Positions 44,796 to 54,298 are shown, counted from the stretch's first letter. The stretch: 64,000 bases of DNA from an uncultured Bacteroides sp. (GCA_902168085.1 CABHOP010000011.1:1-64000), one strand, 5' to 3'. A program made the numbers and translations. Notes: generated from the letters alone by a model not told the origin.

Positions 44796-45302
44796 ATGAA
44801 AAAAATCGTATTATTTCTTGCCTGCGGTTTGTTGATCGGCAACATGGCATTTGCTCAAGCTACGAAATTCGGTTATATAGATTCTCGCGAACTGCTGAAA
44901 GCTATGCCCGAAATGACGAAGGCTGAAGCTGATATTCAAACCTATGCTAAATCTTTCCAGGATCAGCTGCAGACAATGAGCCAGGAGTATGAGAAAAAAG
45001 TGAAAGAGTTTCAAGCTGGCGAAAAAACCATGACAGATGCGGTAAAAGAAGTGAAAGTGAAAGAGATTCAGGACCTGGAAGGCCGCATCCAAAGCACCAA
45101 CCAAAGTGCACAGGAAAAAGTAGAAAAGAAAAGGCAGGAACTGCTGCAACCTATTTTGGATAAAGCAGACAAAGCAATAAAAGATGTAGCTAAGGAAAAA
45201 GCATACGATTATGTTTTCGATTCAAGCACCGGCACTTTATTGCATGCTAAAGAAAGCGATAACATCCTGGCACTGGTAAAAGCCAAACTGGGTATTAAAT
45301 AA
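44796..45302 (+). CDS. OmpH/Skp-family periplasmic chaperone (second copy)
   Basis: A 168-aa paralogue of the preceding protein: signal peptide (IVLFLACGLLIGNMAFAQ), FGYIDSRELLKAMPEMTKAEADIQ, a Lys/Glu-rich coiled coil, and the end KAYDYVFDSSTGTLLHAKES. Similar domain order and length. Both copies lie behind bamA, so they should be transcribed with it. A strong terminator follows. The copies differ enough to suggest separate client ranges. Confidence 0.92.
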   Translation: MKKIVLFLACGLLIGNMAFAQATKFGYIDSRELLKAMPEMTKAEADIQTYAKSFQDQLQTMSQEYEKKVKEFQAGEKTMTDAVKEVKVKEIQDLEGRIQSTNQSAQEKVEKKRQELLQPILDKADKAIKDVAKEKAYDYVFDSSTGTLLHAKESDNILALVKAKLGIK

Positions 45303-45324
45303 TCATAGTAAATCTGATAAAAGA

Positions 45325-45352
45325 AAAGGAGCACAATGTGCTCCTTTTTTTA
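45325..45352 (+). terminator. Terminator after the bamA-ompH operon
   Basis: AAGGAGCAC-AAT-GTGCTCCTT followed by TTTTT. It reaches into the stop region of the convergent DUF1684 gene. Confidence 0.9.
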
Positions 45353-45955
45353 ATGCTCTTTGCCAAACAATTTCTCGCCCGCCCTTATAGGTATCTTTAA
45401 GCGGTTTTCTACCGGCGGAATGGGGCAGTTATAGCCTCCCGCATAGGCACAATATGGGTTGTAGCACTTGTTAAAGTCAAGTACTATCCTGCCATCTTTT
45501 ATATCTGCAGTAGATAGGTCTATATACCTGCCGCCTCCGTATGTTTCGGTATAAGTAGTTTCGTCTGTAAAAGGCACGAAAAGATGCTGTGCATGTGCCG
45601 TGTCTTCCAGCAGTTTCAGGTTTTGATATACTTGCAATGCCTGCTGTTTTCCGCCAATGGCAAAGGTAAGCACCCCATATTGCCTGAATTGTTTGGTTTT
45701 GCCACTATAGGTAGGCATATCAAATGGCTTAGCCTCCGGTGTCTCCGTTATAGTAGCTACTACACGATACAGGCTATTGGCATTGTAAAAGCGTAAATAG
45801 GCCGTATCACCGCCCTTCAGCGGGCCTCGCGGCTCTGTTATGAATGCTTCCTTGTACTGCTGCCTGTGTGCCGCTATCCGCTCTTCATACGAATGCTGGG
45901 CCTGCGCAGCATAACAGGCGCAGAGCAGTAGGGCAGTGCTGATGATATATTTCAT
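45350..45955 (-). CDS. DUF1684 family secreted protein
   Basis: A 201-aa exported protein with a signal peptide (IISTALLLCACYAAQAQ). The signature DFNKCYNPYCAYAGGYNCPIPPVENRLKIPIRAGEK near the C-terminus marks DUF1684. The N-terminal half has EERIAAHRQQYKEAFITEP. The family is widespread in Bacteroidota and Actinobacteria, without established function. The signal region contains a possible lipobox (LLCAC), but the Ala-x-Ala cleavage after QAQ is more likely. Stands alone, convergent with ompH. Confidence 0.9.
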   Translation of the reverse strand: MKYIISTALLLCACYAAQAQHSYEERIAAHRQQYKEAFITEPRGPLKGGDTAYLRFYNANSLYRVVATITETPEAKPFDMPTYSGKTKQFRQYGVLTFAIGGKQQALQVYQNLKLLEDTAHAQHLFVPFTDETTYTETYGGGRYIDLSTADIKDGRIVLDFNKCYNPYCAYAGGYNCPIPPVENRLKIPIRAGEKLFGKEH

Positions 45956-45962
45956 GCTATTA

Positions 45963-45990
45963 AAAAAGCCCCGTATCGTTACGGGGCTTC
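45963..45990 (-). terminator. Terminator of the sigma-factor gene
   Basis: On the minus strand AAGCCCCGTAACGATACGGGGCTT is followed by TTTTAATAG, directly behind the rpoD stop. Confidence 0.85.
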
Positions 45991-46012
45991 AAATTTATGT
46001 GTAAAATTACGA

Positions 46013-46882
46013 TTAGTTTCCGAGGTATGATTTAAGCAACTGGCAGCGTGTAGCAGTGCGCAGTTTGGTTATCGCTTTGTCTTTTATCTGGCGTACACGC
46101 TCACGTGTCAGTGAGAATTTTTCGCCTATGTCCTCCAGGCTCATAGGATGTTCTACACCTATGCCGAAATACAGTTTGATAACATCGCGCTGGCGGTCTG
46201 TAAGGGTGCTGAGCGAACGCTCAATTTCACAACGCAGGGAATCGTAATGCTCCAGTTCTGAATCTGCAGAGTCTGAATTGGGGTTTTCCAATACATCCAG
46301 CAGCGTATTATCTTCACTGTCTACAAACGGTGCATCTACAGATACGTGGCGTGCAGCCACACCCAGTGTCGTTTCTACTTCTTCCGTACCAATCTCCAGC
46401 AGTTCTGCCAGTTCTTCGGTAGATGGTTCGCGTTCAAATTCCTGTTCCAGTTGAGAGTAAGCCTTGCTTATTTTGTTAGACAAGCCCACTTTGTTCAGTG
46501 GCAGGCGCACAATACGTGATTGTTCAGCCAATGCCTGCAGTATCGATTGGCGTATCCACCATACTGCATAAGAAATGAATTTAAAGCCGCGTGTTTCGTC
46601 AAAGCGTTGTGCCGCTTTTATCAGGCCCAGGTTTCCTTCATTGATAAGGTCGCTTAACGAAAGTCCCTGGTTTTGATATTGTTTAGCAACAGATACTACG
46701 AAACGCAAGTTGGCCTTTGTCAGTTTTTCAAGGGCGCGCTGGTCGCCTTGCTTTATCCGGATGGCAAGTTGTACTTCTTCTTCCGGTGTAATCAGGTCTA
46801 CTTTACCAATTTCCTGGAGATACTTTTCCAGTGATTGGCTCTCACGATTGGTAATGGACTTCGTGATCTTTAGTTGACGCAT
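46013..46882 (-). CDS. rpoD: Primary RNA polymerase sigma factor, short Bacteroidota type
   Basis: Housekeeping sigma factor of 289 aa. It opens with [28 protein letters not shown], has region 2 ([47 protein letters not shown]), region 3 and region 4 ([16 protein letters not shown] and [15 protein letters not shown]). Region 1.1 is absent, as usual in Bacteroidota. This sigma reads the TAnnTTTG promoters listed here. A second ATG at 46888 would add two residues; I prefer 46882 because the family begins with MRQLKI. A perfect -7 box lies about 75 bp upstream. Confidence 0.95.
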   Translation of the reverse strand: MRQLKITKSITNRESQSLEKYLQEIGKVDLITPEEEVQLAIRIKQGDQRALEKLTKANLRFVVSVAKQYQNQGLSLSDLINEGNLGLIKAAQRFDETRGFKFISYAVWWIRQSILQALAEQSRIVRLPLNKVGLSNKISKAYSQLEQEFEREPSTEELAELLEIGTEEVETTLGVAARHVSVDAPFVDSEDNTLLDVLENPNSDSADSELEHYDSLRCEIERSLSTLTDRQRDVIKLYFGIGVEHPMSLEDIGEKFSLTRERVRQIKDKAITKLRTATRCQLLKSYLGN

Positions 46883-46955
46883 AGACATAGGCAGAGCTTT
46901 TGTTTAAGTTAGAGAATAGAAGGAGTATAATGAGTAGATTGTGACATTGTTGTGG

Positions 46956-46963
46956 CAAATCTA
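46956..46963 (-). promoter_or_regulatory. -7 promoter box for rpoD
   Basis: TAGATTTG on the minus strand, a perfect TAnnTTTG. The sigma factor thus appears to read its own promoter. Confidence 0.6.
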
Positions 46964-47134
46964 AGTGTCAGAGCAATTCAACCCAAAAAAAAAATTAAGA
47001 AATTCTTAACAGCAAAAATCAAACCAATTTTATGGAGGAGCAAGCTTATTTTACAGGAATTTACTGAAATAATTTTGATTGTTCAAACCTTTTTTTATTA
47101 TTGCAGCAACGTTAAGCTTTCGAGAACATTTACG

Positions 47135-47518
47135 ATGAGTAAGAAAAAGACAATGTATACACTTGAGTTTCCGGTAAGGTGCTCTCCTTCTATTCTATAC
47201 GAATTTTTATCTACCCCTGTTGGTTTGCAAGAATGGTTTGCTGATAAGGTCGATCAGCGCGATCATACTTTTTACTTTAGCTGGAATGGTGCTACAGACA
47301 CGGCTGACGTGGTGGAGCAACTGGAGAATGAATTTGTAAAATATCGTTGGGATTATTACGATGATGATGAATTTTTCGAGTTTCGGATAGAACAAAGTCC
47401 GATAACAAACGAAACAATTCTGAAAATAACTGACTTCGCAGATAAGTATGATATCAAAGATCAGGAACGCTTGTGGAATTCACAGGTGAGTGATCTGAAG
47501 CATCGTATCGGCAGCTAA
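47135..47518 (+). CDS. START/AHSA1-like domain protein
   Basis: A 127-aa cytoplasmic helix-grip protein. After MSKKKTMYTLEFPVRCSPSILYEFLSTPVGLQEWFADKVD comes FYFSWNGATDTADVVEQLENEFVKYRWDYYDDDEFFEFRIEQ and a final helix DQERLWNSQVSDLKHRI, the layout of START-like/AHSA1 folds that bind small hydrophobic ligands or chaperones. The track ORF includes about 60 codons of AT-rich upstream sequence without coding character; I start at ATG 47135. Common as a short single-copy gene in Bacteroidota. Role unknown. Confidence 0.88.
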   Translation: MSKKKTMYTLEFPVRCSPSILYEFLSTPVGLQEWFADKVDQRDHTFYFSWNGATDTADVVEQLENEFVKYRWDYYDDDEFFEFRIEQSPITNETILKITDFADKYDIKDQERLWNSQVSDLKHRIGS

Positions 47519-47540
47519 GCATCGTTTTTTGAAAAAAAAT

Positions 47541-47571
47541 TAAAAGCTTGCTGAAAAGCAAGCTTTTTTAC
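47541..47571 (+). terminator. Terminator after the START-like gene
   Basis: AAAAGCTTGCT-GAAA-AGCAAGCTTTTTT hairpin with T-run. Confidence 0.85.
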
Positions 47572-47628
47572 TATGTTAAAAGCACAGGTTTATCTATAGC
47601 AAAGCAACCATAAAGCGGTAGTTTTCTG

Positions 47629-47636
47629 TAGGTTTG
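47629..47636 (+). promoter_or_regulatory. -7 promoter box for the lptF/G gene
   Basis: TAGGTTTG, a perfect TAnnTTTG. It overlaps the upstream-most TTG used by the ORF track, so the true start must lie a little downstream. Confidence 0.6.
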
Positions 47637-47654
47637 CACAAATTCTTGCCGGCA

Positions 47655-49115
47655 TTGATCAAAAAACTGGACATACTTATACTCCGCAGTTTCATCGGCC
47701 CGTTCATTGTTACCTTTTTTATCACATTATTTGTGCTGGTAATGCAGTTCTTCTGGCTGTATATGGATGAGCTGATAGGTAAGGGCTTAGGAGTGTGGAT
47801 GATTGTTCAGTTGCTGTTCTACATGTCTACCACCATGGTGCCGCTGGCATTGCCTTTAGGCATCCTGCTGGCTTCTATCATGACCTTTGGCAACATGGGC
47901 GAGAATTTTGAGCTGGTGGCCATCAAGGCTGCAGGCATATCCTTGCTGCGCTTTATGCGGCCCTTGCTGTTCTTCATCCTGCTTATTGGCCTGGGGGCCT
48001 TTGTTTTCAGCAATAATGTGATACCATACGCCAATCTTAAGGCATTATCCCTGTTATACGACCTGCGCAATTCAAAGCCTACTTTTAATATTCGCCCCGG
48101 TCAGTTCAATAAAGACATCGATGGCTTTTCTATAAGAGTGGGAGAGAAGGATAAAGACGGGCAAACCATACGAAACATACTTATTTACGACCATACATCC
48201 GGTAGCGGTAATAACAAGGTAGTACTTGCCAGGCAGGGGCAAATGCTGCCTACGCCCGATAAGCATTACCTGATATTCAGGCTGAATGATGGGTGGCGAT
48301 ATGAAGAAAATATAAACAATGAAGGCAGCCGCAATACCAACCAGCAGGTGCGCATGTACTTCAAAAGCTGGGATATGGTTTTCGACCTTTCATCTTTCAG
48401 GGTAAACCGCACGAACGAAAACCTCTTCAAAGATGCCTACCAGATGATGAATGTAAGGCAGCTGAGCCAGCGTATAGATAGTTTCAAACGCTATGAAAAC
48501 CATGTGGCTAAAAATGTAGGCATATACATAGGTCCTAATATAGCGGCACTGGGCAATAACAATTTTATAGATACACTGAAAGTAAAGCCGACAGCTAAAC
48601 TTGCTGCCCGTGCGTACGATTCTACCTTTCTGCAATTTGTACCCGATACACTAAGGGGCAGGGTAATGCAGAATGCCGTGAACCAGGCACGTAATGCTAA
48701 AGGCCTGCTGGATATTTCTGCTACCGATAAGGCTATGCAGTTCAATAACTATCTGCAATTCAATATCGAATGGCACCGGAAGTTTACCCTGTCATTTGCC
48801 TGTGTGCTGTTGTTTTTAATAGGTGCACCACTGGGGGCTATTATACGCAAGGGTGGATTGGGTATGCCGTTGGTAATAGCGGTATTATTCTTCGTGGTGT
48901 TCCATATCATGTCTATAACCGGCGAAAAGCTGGCAAAGGCAAATGCTGTACCCAGTTGGGCAGGCATGTGGATGGCAACGGCCATGCTATTGCCCATAGC
49001 TTTTGTCTTGATAAACCAGGCCCGCAACGATTCACAAATATTCAGTAAAGAATGGTATGCACGCGTGTGGAGTAAAATAATTGCACCGTTTAAACGTAGA
49101 AAACAAATTGGATAA
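47655..49115 (+). CDS. LptF/LptG family LPS-transport permease, probable TTG start
   Basis: Inner-membrane permease subunit of the LPS export complex (YjgP/YjgQ family), about 486 aa. It begins IKKLDILILRSFIGPFIVTFFITLFVLVMQFFWLYMDEL (membrane), has the central periplasmic beta-jellyroll (FNIRPGQFNKDIDGFSIRVG, IRNILIYDHTSGSG) and ends with three spans (FTLSFACVLLFLIGAPLGAIIRKGGLGMPLVIAVL). There is no ATG before the first span. The track begins at TTG 47634, which lies inside the -7 box, so I favour TTG 47655. A single-gene LptF/G, acting alone or with a distant partner, is common in Bacteroidota. Confidence 0.88.
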   Translation: MIKKLDILILRSFIGPFIVTFFITLFVLVMQFFWLYMDELIGKGLGVWMIVQLLFYMSTTMVPLALPLGILLASIMTFGNMGENFELVAIKAAGISLLRFMRPLLFFILLIGLGAFVFSNNVIPYANLKALSLLYDLRNSKPTFNIRPGQFNKDIDGFSIRVGEKDKDGQTIRNILIYDHTSGSGNNKVVLARQGQMLPTPDKHYLIFRLNDGWRYEENINNEGSRNTNQQVRMYFKSWDMVFDLSSFRVNRTNENLFKDAYQMMNVRQLSQRIDSFKRYENHVAKNVGIYIGPNIAALGNNNFIDTLKVKPTAKLAARAYDSTFLQFVPDTLRGRVMQNAVNQARNAKGLLDISATDKAMQFNNYLQFNIEWHRKFTLSFACVLLFLIGAPLGAIIRKGGLGMPLVIAVLFFVVFHIMSITGEKLAKANAVPSWAGMWMATAMLLPIAFVLINQARNDSQIFSKEWYARVWSKIIAPFKRRKQIG

Positions 49116-49749
49116 GCCGTACACTTCATACAACCCCTTCTTCATTATTCCTTTTATTCTCTGGATAATGGCAGGGGGTATCGCATTATCAGTATATGAT
49201 AAGCAAACGCTATTCGCAGCCTTCAATACGCATCATAGCAGCGTAGGCGACATGCTGATGGAGTATATCACCTTTATGGGTGAAGGTAGTTTCGTTACCA
49301 TTGTATTGCTTTTGCTGTTGGGTTTCAGCCGCCTGCGCAACTGGTGGTATTTTACCGCCGCCGTTATAGCCGGTGTGCTGCCATCTCTCATTACACAGGC
49401 TATAAAAAGCGCAACAAGGGCACCGCGCCCGCTCAAATACTTTAATGAAGCACCCTGGATACATACCTTGCCCGAATGGCCGCGCGTAATGGAGCGTAGC
49501 TTTCCTTCGGGGCATAGCTGTGGCGCTTTCAGCTTGTTTTGCCTGCTGTCTTTATTATTACCTCCAAAATTCAGACCTTTAGGCCTGTTGTTTTTCGTAT
49601 GCGCTCTGGCAGTAGCCTATTCGCGTATGTACCTGGCCGCCCATTTTTTCGAGGATATATATGTAGGCAGCATCATAGGTGGTTGTTTCAGCATGTTTAC
49701 TATTGCTGTAATGAAACGCTACCAGCCTGCCTTTTTCAAAAAGCGTTGA
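49108..49749 (+). CDS. PAP2-family lipid phosphatase, TTG start
   Basis: A membrane phosphatase of about 213 aa with five or six spans. The three PAP2 motifs are KSATRAPRP, SFPSGHSCGAFS and SRMYLAAHFFEDIYVG. Such enzymes dephosphorylate undecaprenyl diphosphate, phosphatidylglycerol phosphate or lipid A. No ATG lies before the first span; the TTG at 49108 overlaps the lptF/G stop by eight bases and fits coupling. Position between an LPS permease and a GT39 glycosyltransferase suggests lipid A or lipid-carrier modification. Confidence 0.87.
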   Translation: MDKPYTSYNPFFIIPFILWIMAGGIALSVYDKQTLFAAFNTHHSSVGDMLMEYITFMGEGSFVTIVLLLLLGFSRLRNWWYFTAAVIAGVLPSLITQAIKSATRAPRPLKYFNEAPWIHTLPEWPRVMERSFPSGHSCGAFSLFCLLSLLLPPKFRPLGLLFFVCALAVAYSRMYLAAHFFEDIYVGSIIGGCFSMFTIAVMKRYQPAFFKKR

Positions 49750-49773
49750 TTAACTTTTTCAAACCGTATGTAA

Positions 49774-51387
49774 ATGCCAAATTACATCCGTTACTTCATT
49801 ATAATAGCCGGTGCCGCACTGTTGTTCTTTCCCTTTCTGGGGCAGGTGCACCTGTTCGATTGGGATGAGATAAACTTTGCCGAGTGTGCCCGCGAAATGA
49901 TTGTTTCGGGCGATTATCTGCAGGTGCAGATAAATTATAAACCCTTCTGGGAAAAACCACCGCTTTTTATATGGATGCAGGTGCTATCCATGAAGGTGTT
50001 TGGCATTAATGAATATGCAGCACGTTTCCCCAATGCACTGATGGGTGTGGTAACGCTTACATCGCTCTTTTACATTGGCAAAAGGGTGATAAATGAGAAA
50101 ATGGCCGGTTGGTGGGTATTGCTGTATGCAGCATCGTGGTTACCTCATTTCTACTTCAAAACGGGTATTATTGATCCCACTTTCAACTTTTTCATCTTTA
50201 TAGCCTTCTTCCAGGTACACCTCATAAAGTTTGGGGAGCGAAAACTGGTGCATGCTTTACTGGCAGGTGTGTTTCTAGGGCTTGCGGTGCTTACTAAGGG
50301 GCCCGTGGCTATTTTGGTGGCCCTGCTGTCATTTGTAGTATATATTATCGTAAATAAGGGGTTATGGGGCTACAAACCGCTGCATTTACTGGTCGTCGCA
50401 TTGTCTGCCTTTGCTACTACCTGCATCTGGTTTGGCATAGAGGTATTAAACCATGGCTGGGCACTGGTGAGCGATTTTATCGTGTACCAAATCAGGCTTT
50501 TCCAGACAGAAGATGCAGGGCATGGCGGACCATTCTTCTATCACTTTATCATTCTGCTTATTGGCTGTTTCCCTGCTGCGGCATTCCTGTTTCAGTACAG
50601 CCGGAAACGTATTATGGATAATGAAAGCCACCGTGAATTCACCCGCTGGATGTGGATAATGTTTTGGGTGGTGTTATTACTGTTTTCCATCGTTAAGACC
50701 AAAATTGTCCACTATTCATCGTTGTGCTACTTTCCGCTTACATACCTGGCTGCACTGCAGCTTTACAGGCTGTCTACGGAAAAGGTAAAGGTAAAGCCAT
50801 TGGTAAAAGGCATCTTGCTTTTTACAGGCTCACTGGTAGCTATAGCCATCATGTGCCTGCCATTAGTAGGGCTAAATAAGGACAAACTCATTCCGCTTAT
50901 TGATGACCCGTTTGCGGTAGGCAACCTGCAGGCCCCTGTTTCATGGAGCTATGCAGAGTGCATGTGGGGCTTACTATACCTCATCGGCATATGGGTAGCC
51001 GTTATGATGATGAATAAAGATTTCCGAAAGGGCATGATAACGCTGTGCGTTGTCAATCTTGTTATTTTACAGGTCACTGTCATCCATTTTACACCCAAGA
51101 TTGAGGCTTTTTCACAACGTGCCGCTATCGATTACTTTAAAAGTTTCCGGGGCAAAGATGTATATGTACATGTATTAGGTTATAAAAGCTATGCACATCT
51201 CTTTTATACAGATAAACAGCCGCAGGCCAATCCCAACTACGATAATGAAGACTGGCTGTTGAATGGCAATATTGATAAGCCTGCTTACTTTATATGCAAA
51301 ATAATGGATGCCGGTAAATACCGTGCAATGCCTCAACTGCAGGAAACGGGAAGCGCCAATGGTTTTGTATTCTTCCGGCGGAAATAA
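49774..51387 (+). CDS. GT39/ArnT-like membrane glycosyltransferase
   Basis: A polytopic GT-C enzyme of 537 aa that uses a lipid-linked sugar donor. The N-terminal LFDWDEINFAECAREMIVSGDYLQVQINYKPFWEKPPLFIWMQ carries the catalytic DE pair and the KPP motif shared with ArnT and protein O-mannosyltransferases. Ten or more spans follow. In ArnT the acceptor is lipid A, which would fit the upstream LPS permease and PAP2 phosphatase. Sugar unknown. The region after its stop contains no clear forward gene. Confidence 0.9.
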   Translation: MPNYIRYFIIIAGAALLFFPFLGQVHLFDWDEINFAECAREMIVSGDYLQVQINYKPFWEKPPLFIWMQVLSMKVFGINEYAARFPNALMGVVTLTSLFYIGKRVINEKMAGWWVLLYAASWLPHFYFKTGIIDPTFNFFIFIAFFQVHLIKFGERKLVHALLAGVFLGLAVLTKGPVAILVALLSFVVYIIVNKGLWGYKPLHLLVVALSAFATTCIWFGIEVLNHGWALVSDFIVYQIRLFQTEDAGHGGPFFYHFIILLIGCFPAAAFLFQYSRKRIMDNESHREFTRWMWIMFWVVLLLFSIVKTKIVHYSSLCYFPLTYLAALQLYRLSTEKVKVKPLVKGILLFTGSLVAIAIMCLPLVGLNKDKLIPLIDDPFAVGNLQAPVSWSYAECMWGLLYLIGIWVAVMMMNKDFRKGMITLCVVNLVILQVTVIHFTPKIEAFSQRAAIDYFKSFRGKDVYVHVLGYKSYAHLFYTDKQPQANPNYDNEDWLLNGNIDKPAYFICKIMDAGKYRAMPQLQETGSANGFVFFRRK

Positions 51388-51541
51388 TAGTACTTTTTCT
51401 ACATCATATTTAATCAGCCTCTTTCCTAAGGGGCTTTTTCTTGCGCCTTTAAATACGGTTTTGGCGGGCTGTGTTGCAACCTTTTGCCGTTCCTCAATCA
51501 TCATGGCAGTACGTGTTTTCACCTCTGCATGCAAGCAAAAA

Positions 51542-51569
51542 ATAAGCCCCGGAATTATCCGGGGCTCTA
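51542..51569 (-). terminator. Terminator of the CHU_C-domain gene
   Basis: On the minus strand AGCCCCGGA-TAATT-CCGGGGCT then TATTTTTTGC. Confidence 0.85.
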
Positions 51570-51592
51570 TGATGAAGGTCTGAAATTGTATG

Positions 51593-54058
51593 TTATCGTA
51601 CCAGTATTACTTCACCCTTCTGGTCTACACTCTTACCATCGCACTGGAAGTTGATGTAGTAGAAGTAAGTACCGGCATCTTGTGGTTTGCCATTCAGGGT
51701 ACCATCCCAGCCACCGCGTGTGTTAGCAGTTTCATATACCACCTGGCCATAACGGTTCACTACTTTGAAGGTGCGCATATTTACAAAACGCTCGTTGCCG
51801 GTAGCCTGAGGGAATGGGCGGAACAGATCGTTCCTGCCATCATTGTTAGGCGTAAATGCCGTTGGGAAACCAATTTCGCAGCAAGACTTTGTATTGATCA
51901 GCACACTGTCTGAATTGAAACAGCCAAACTCATCTGTTACACTTAGTTTCACATAGCTCTTATAATCTATGCGTGCATAGGTAACAGGCAGGGAGCTGTA
52001 GGTATCAAAGAACCTTGATGGTGTCCATGAGTATTTGGCAGCCGGTAGTATCGTGTTAGCTGTCATCAGTATGCTATCGCCTATGCAGAACAGGCGGTCG
52101 GCAGTATAGCCATCTACTTTAAAGGTAGCATCGGGTTTTGCATGTATATAAGTACTGTCTACTATCGTGTTAGCACACAGTTCATCTACCAGTCGCAGGG
52201 TGATGTATTTTTTACCTGCATCATTCCATATCACACCGTAAGGACCCTGGTCGGTAGAGTAGTGCGTGGTATAACCGCCATCCCAAGACCAGAAGAAAGA
52301 ATCTACAGTAGAAGTATAGCTGCGCAGCGATACCAGTTCTGTCTGGCCCTGGCATATGTTAGGCCTTACTTCTATGTCAGCCGTAGGTACCGGGTCTACA
52401 CGTATGTTTTTGGTATAGGTTTCGCTCCAGCAATTGCTGTGGCCTACGGTCAGTTTTATTGTTTTAACACCCGCAGAGTCGATGCCTAAGTACAGTGGTG
52501 TTTCAAATGAAGAACCATCCAGTATCCTTACACCGTCAAACGGAGGGAAATCCCATGCATAAGTAGATTGAGGGAAGGCGCTGCCATAGTAACCCAGGGT
52601 CAGCGTATCGCCCTGGCATATCGCATCGCGCGATGCCAGTATCAAACCATTCGGACGGAAGGTAACGATGACTTCCATGCGGGCGCGTTCACTTTCGCAA
52701 CCATCTACCGTTTGCGATACATAGTAGTAGAAAGTATCTTTTGCAGTAGTATTAGGTGCCGGTGCCAGTGTAGTGGGTATACCGCCTGTTGGCTCATAAT
52801 ACCATTTCAGTTCCTGTCCATTTGCATTTACAGGGAAAGATGCGGCATTTTCGCAATAGAAGGTAGGGGTAGTAACCACAGGCACATTTGGCTTAGGTGC
52901 TGCGCTGTATACCACCATGGTACGCGGGCTTTCGCAACCGCTTATGGTTTGCGATACCCAGAAGGTATCTTTATGTGCCGTAGTCGTGTTGAAGTTAACA
53001 GCTGCAGGCGTGATGGGCGAACCGCCTGTTTCCGTATAGTACCATTTAGGGTCTGGGCCCAGTACGGTTACCGGTTGGAAAGGTTCATTCAGGCAATAGT
53101 TTACTTTACCTTCAAATTTAGGTGCCGGCGGCGACAGGAATATCACATCTGCACAGCCTTTTTCTGTTATAAAAGTAGTATTGCTGCCTGTAACGGTAGC
53201 GCAGTACTGGCCTGCCAGCGAGGCATCAAAACTTGGAATGATCAGGGTATCATCTGTTTGGCCGGGTATCACGTTTCCGTTTTTATCATACCAGGTATAT
53301 ACGGGGTTTTCAAAATAAGCGCTCGATTTAGCGCTGATGATCACAGTAGAACCTTTACAGGCAGGGGTTGGGTTCACTGTAAGTACCGGCGGGTTCAGCG
53401 GATAGAATTTGATATTTCCTTCAAATGCAAAGGTATCAGTTGTGCTTGGGCTAAAAATACCTGCATTGGGTGCTACACCTGTATATTGATTGGTATCCAC
53501 CGTATGCAGTCTTACACCACCTGCGGTAAACCCTCTTGGTGCCGGCGCATTACTGTTTGTTCTACCACGTGCTACTATCGAATCATTGCATACTACCGCA
53601 AATCGCATCATGGATTTGGAAGGTACTACTATTGCTAGGTTCTTGAAAATCGGTTCAACGCCAAAAGAGGCACCTCCGCTGTAGACAGTAGACTGTGCAT
53701 TGGTCCAACCCGTAGCTGTCGATATATTAGGTGCTCCACTAAGCCAGGTGGATGTCTGCCACAGCTCATAAGTGGCACCATTAGCACTTATTACTACGTT
53801 TACAGGACCAGGATAAGTGAACGGTTGGTTTGAAATGTGCAGGCTGCTTACATCCGTTATTAATATGGGATAATTATTAGTATTCTCAACGGAGAATGTA
53901 ACATACCTATTGGGGAACGCACCATCTATAAGTACATGTGTTGGAGGAGTTGCCGGGAAGGTATAAGGTGTGTTAATCGTCACCTGTGCCTGCCCTTGCA
54001 TCGCTGCCAGCAATGTACTACATACCAATAAGCCTTGCCTGAATAGCTTTTTTATCAT
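51593..54058 (-). CDS. T9SS-exported adhesin-like protein with CHU_C domain
   Basis: An 821-aa secreted protein with a signal peptide (LLVCSTLLAAMQGQAQ). The N-terminal region (to about 225) is a beta domain, then several Ig-like modules follow (one at about 230-310), then two related units with WYYTETGGSP and KWYYEPTGGIP, each ending VSQT(I/V)(S/D)GCES, and PKD-like units. The C-terminal about 90 residues are the gliding-motility-associated CHU_C type B signal: GFPTAFTPNNDGRNDLFRPFPQ, KVVNRYGQVVYET, GWDGTLNGKPQDAGTYFYYI. That tail directs T9SS export, usually needing a PorP/SprF partner. Probably a surface adhesin or cell-cell matrix protein. Confidence 0.92.
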   Translation of the reverse strand: MIKKLFRQGLLVCSTLLAAMQGQAQVTINTPYTFPATPPTHVLIDGAFPNRYVTFSVENTNNYPILITDVSSLHISNQPFTYPGPVNVVISANGATYELWQTSTWLSGAPNISTATGWTNAQSTVYSGGASFGVEPIFKNLAIVVPSKSMMRFAVVCNDSIVARGRTNSNAPAPRGFTAGGVRLHTVDTNQYTGVAPNAGIFSPSTTDTFAFEGNIKFYPLNPPVLTVNPTPACKGSTVIISAKSSAYFENPVYTWYDKNGNVIPGQTDDTLIIPSFDASLAGQYCATVTGSNTTFITEKGCADVIFLSPPAPKFEGKVNYCLNEPFQPVTVLGPDPKWYYTETGGSPITPAAVNFNTTTAHKDTFWVSQTISGCESPRTMVVYSAAPKPNVPVVTTPTFYCENAASFPVNANGQELKWYYEPTGGIPTTLAPAPNTTAKDTFYYYVSQTVDGCESERARMEVIVTFRPNGLILASRDAICQGDTLTLGYYGSAFPQSTYAWDFPPFDGVRILDGSSFETPLYLGIDSAGVKTIKLTVGHSNCWSETYTKNIRVDPVPTADIEVRPNICQGQTELVSLRSYTSTVDSFFWSWDGGYTTHYSTDQGPYGVIWNDAGKKYITLRLVDELCANTIVDSTYIHAKPDATFKVDGYTADRLFCIGDSILMTANTILPAAKYSWTPSRFFDTYSSLPVTYARIDYKSYVKLSVTDEFGCFNSDSVLINTKSCCEIGFPTAFTPNNDGRNDLFRPFPQATGNERFVNMRTFKVVNRYGQVVYETANTRGGWDGTLNGKPQDAGTYFYYINFQCDGKSVDQKGEVILVR

Positions 54059-54298
54059 GGGTTAACTTGTTTCTTATTATTTGAAAACTTGCTATAAACC
54101 TATATTATATTATTATGACAGCAAAAAGCCTTCCAAACGTTGGTGGTGCTTAAATGGCGATGTGCTGCTAATAATGGTGTTAAAATACTAATAATTATGG
54201 TTTTTGCAAACCTTGTGTTAAAATAAAACACCAATTTGCCCCGGTATTTTAATGAGATATTAATACCATCCGCACATATGTATGACAGTTGGCAAGTG

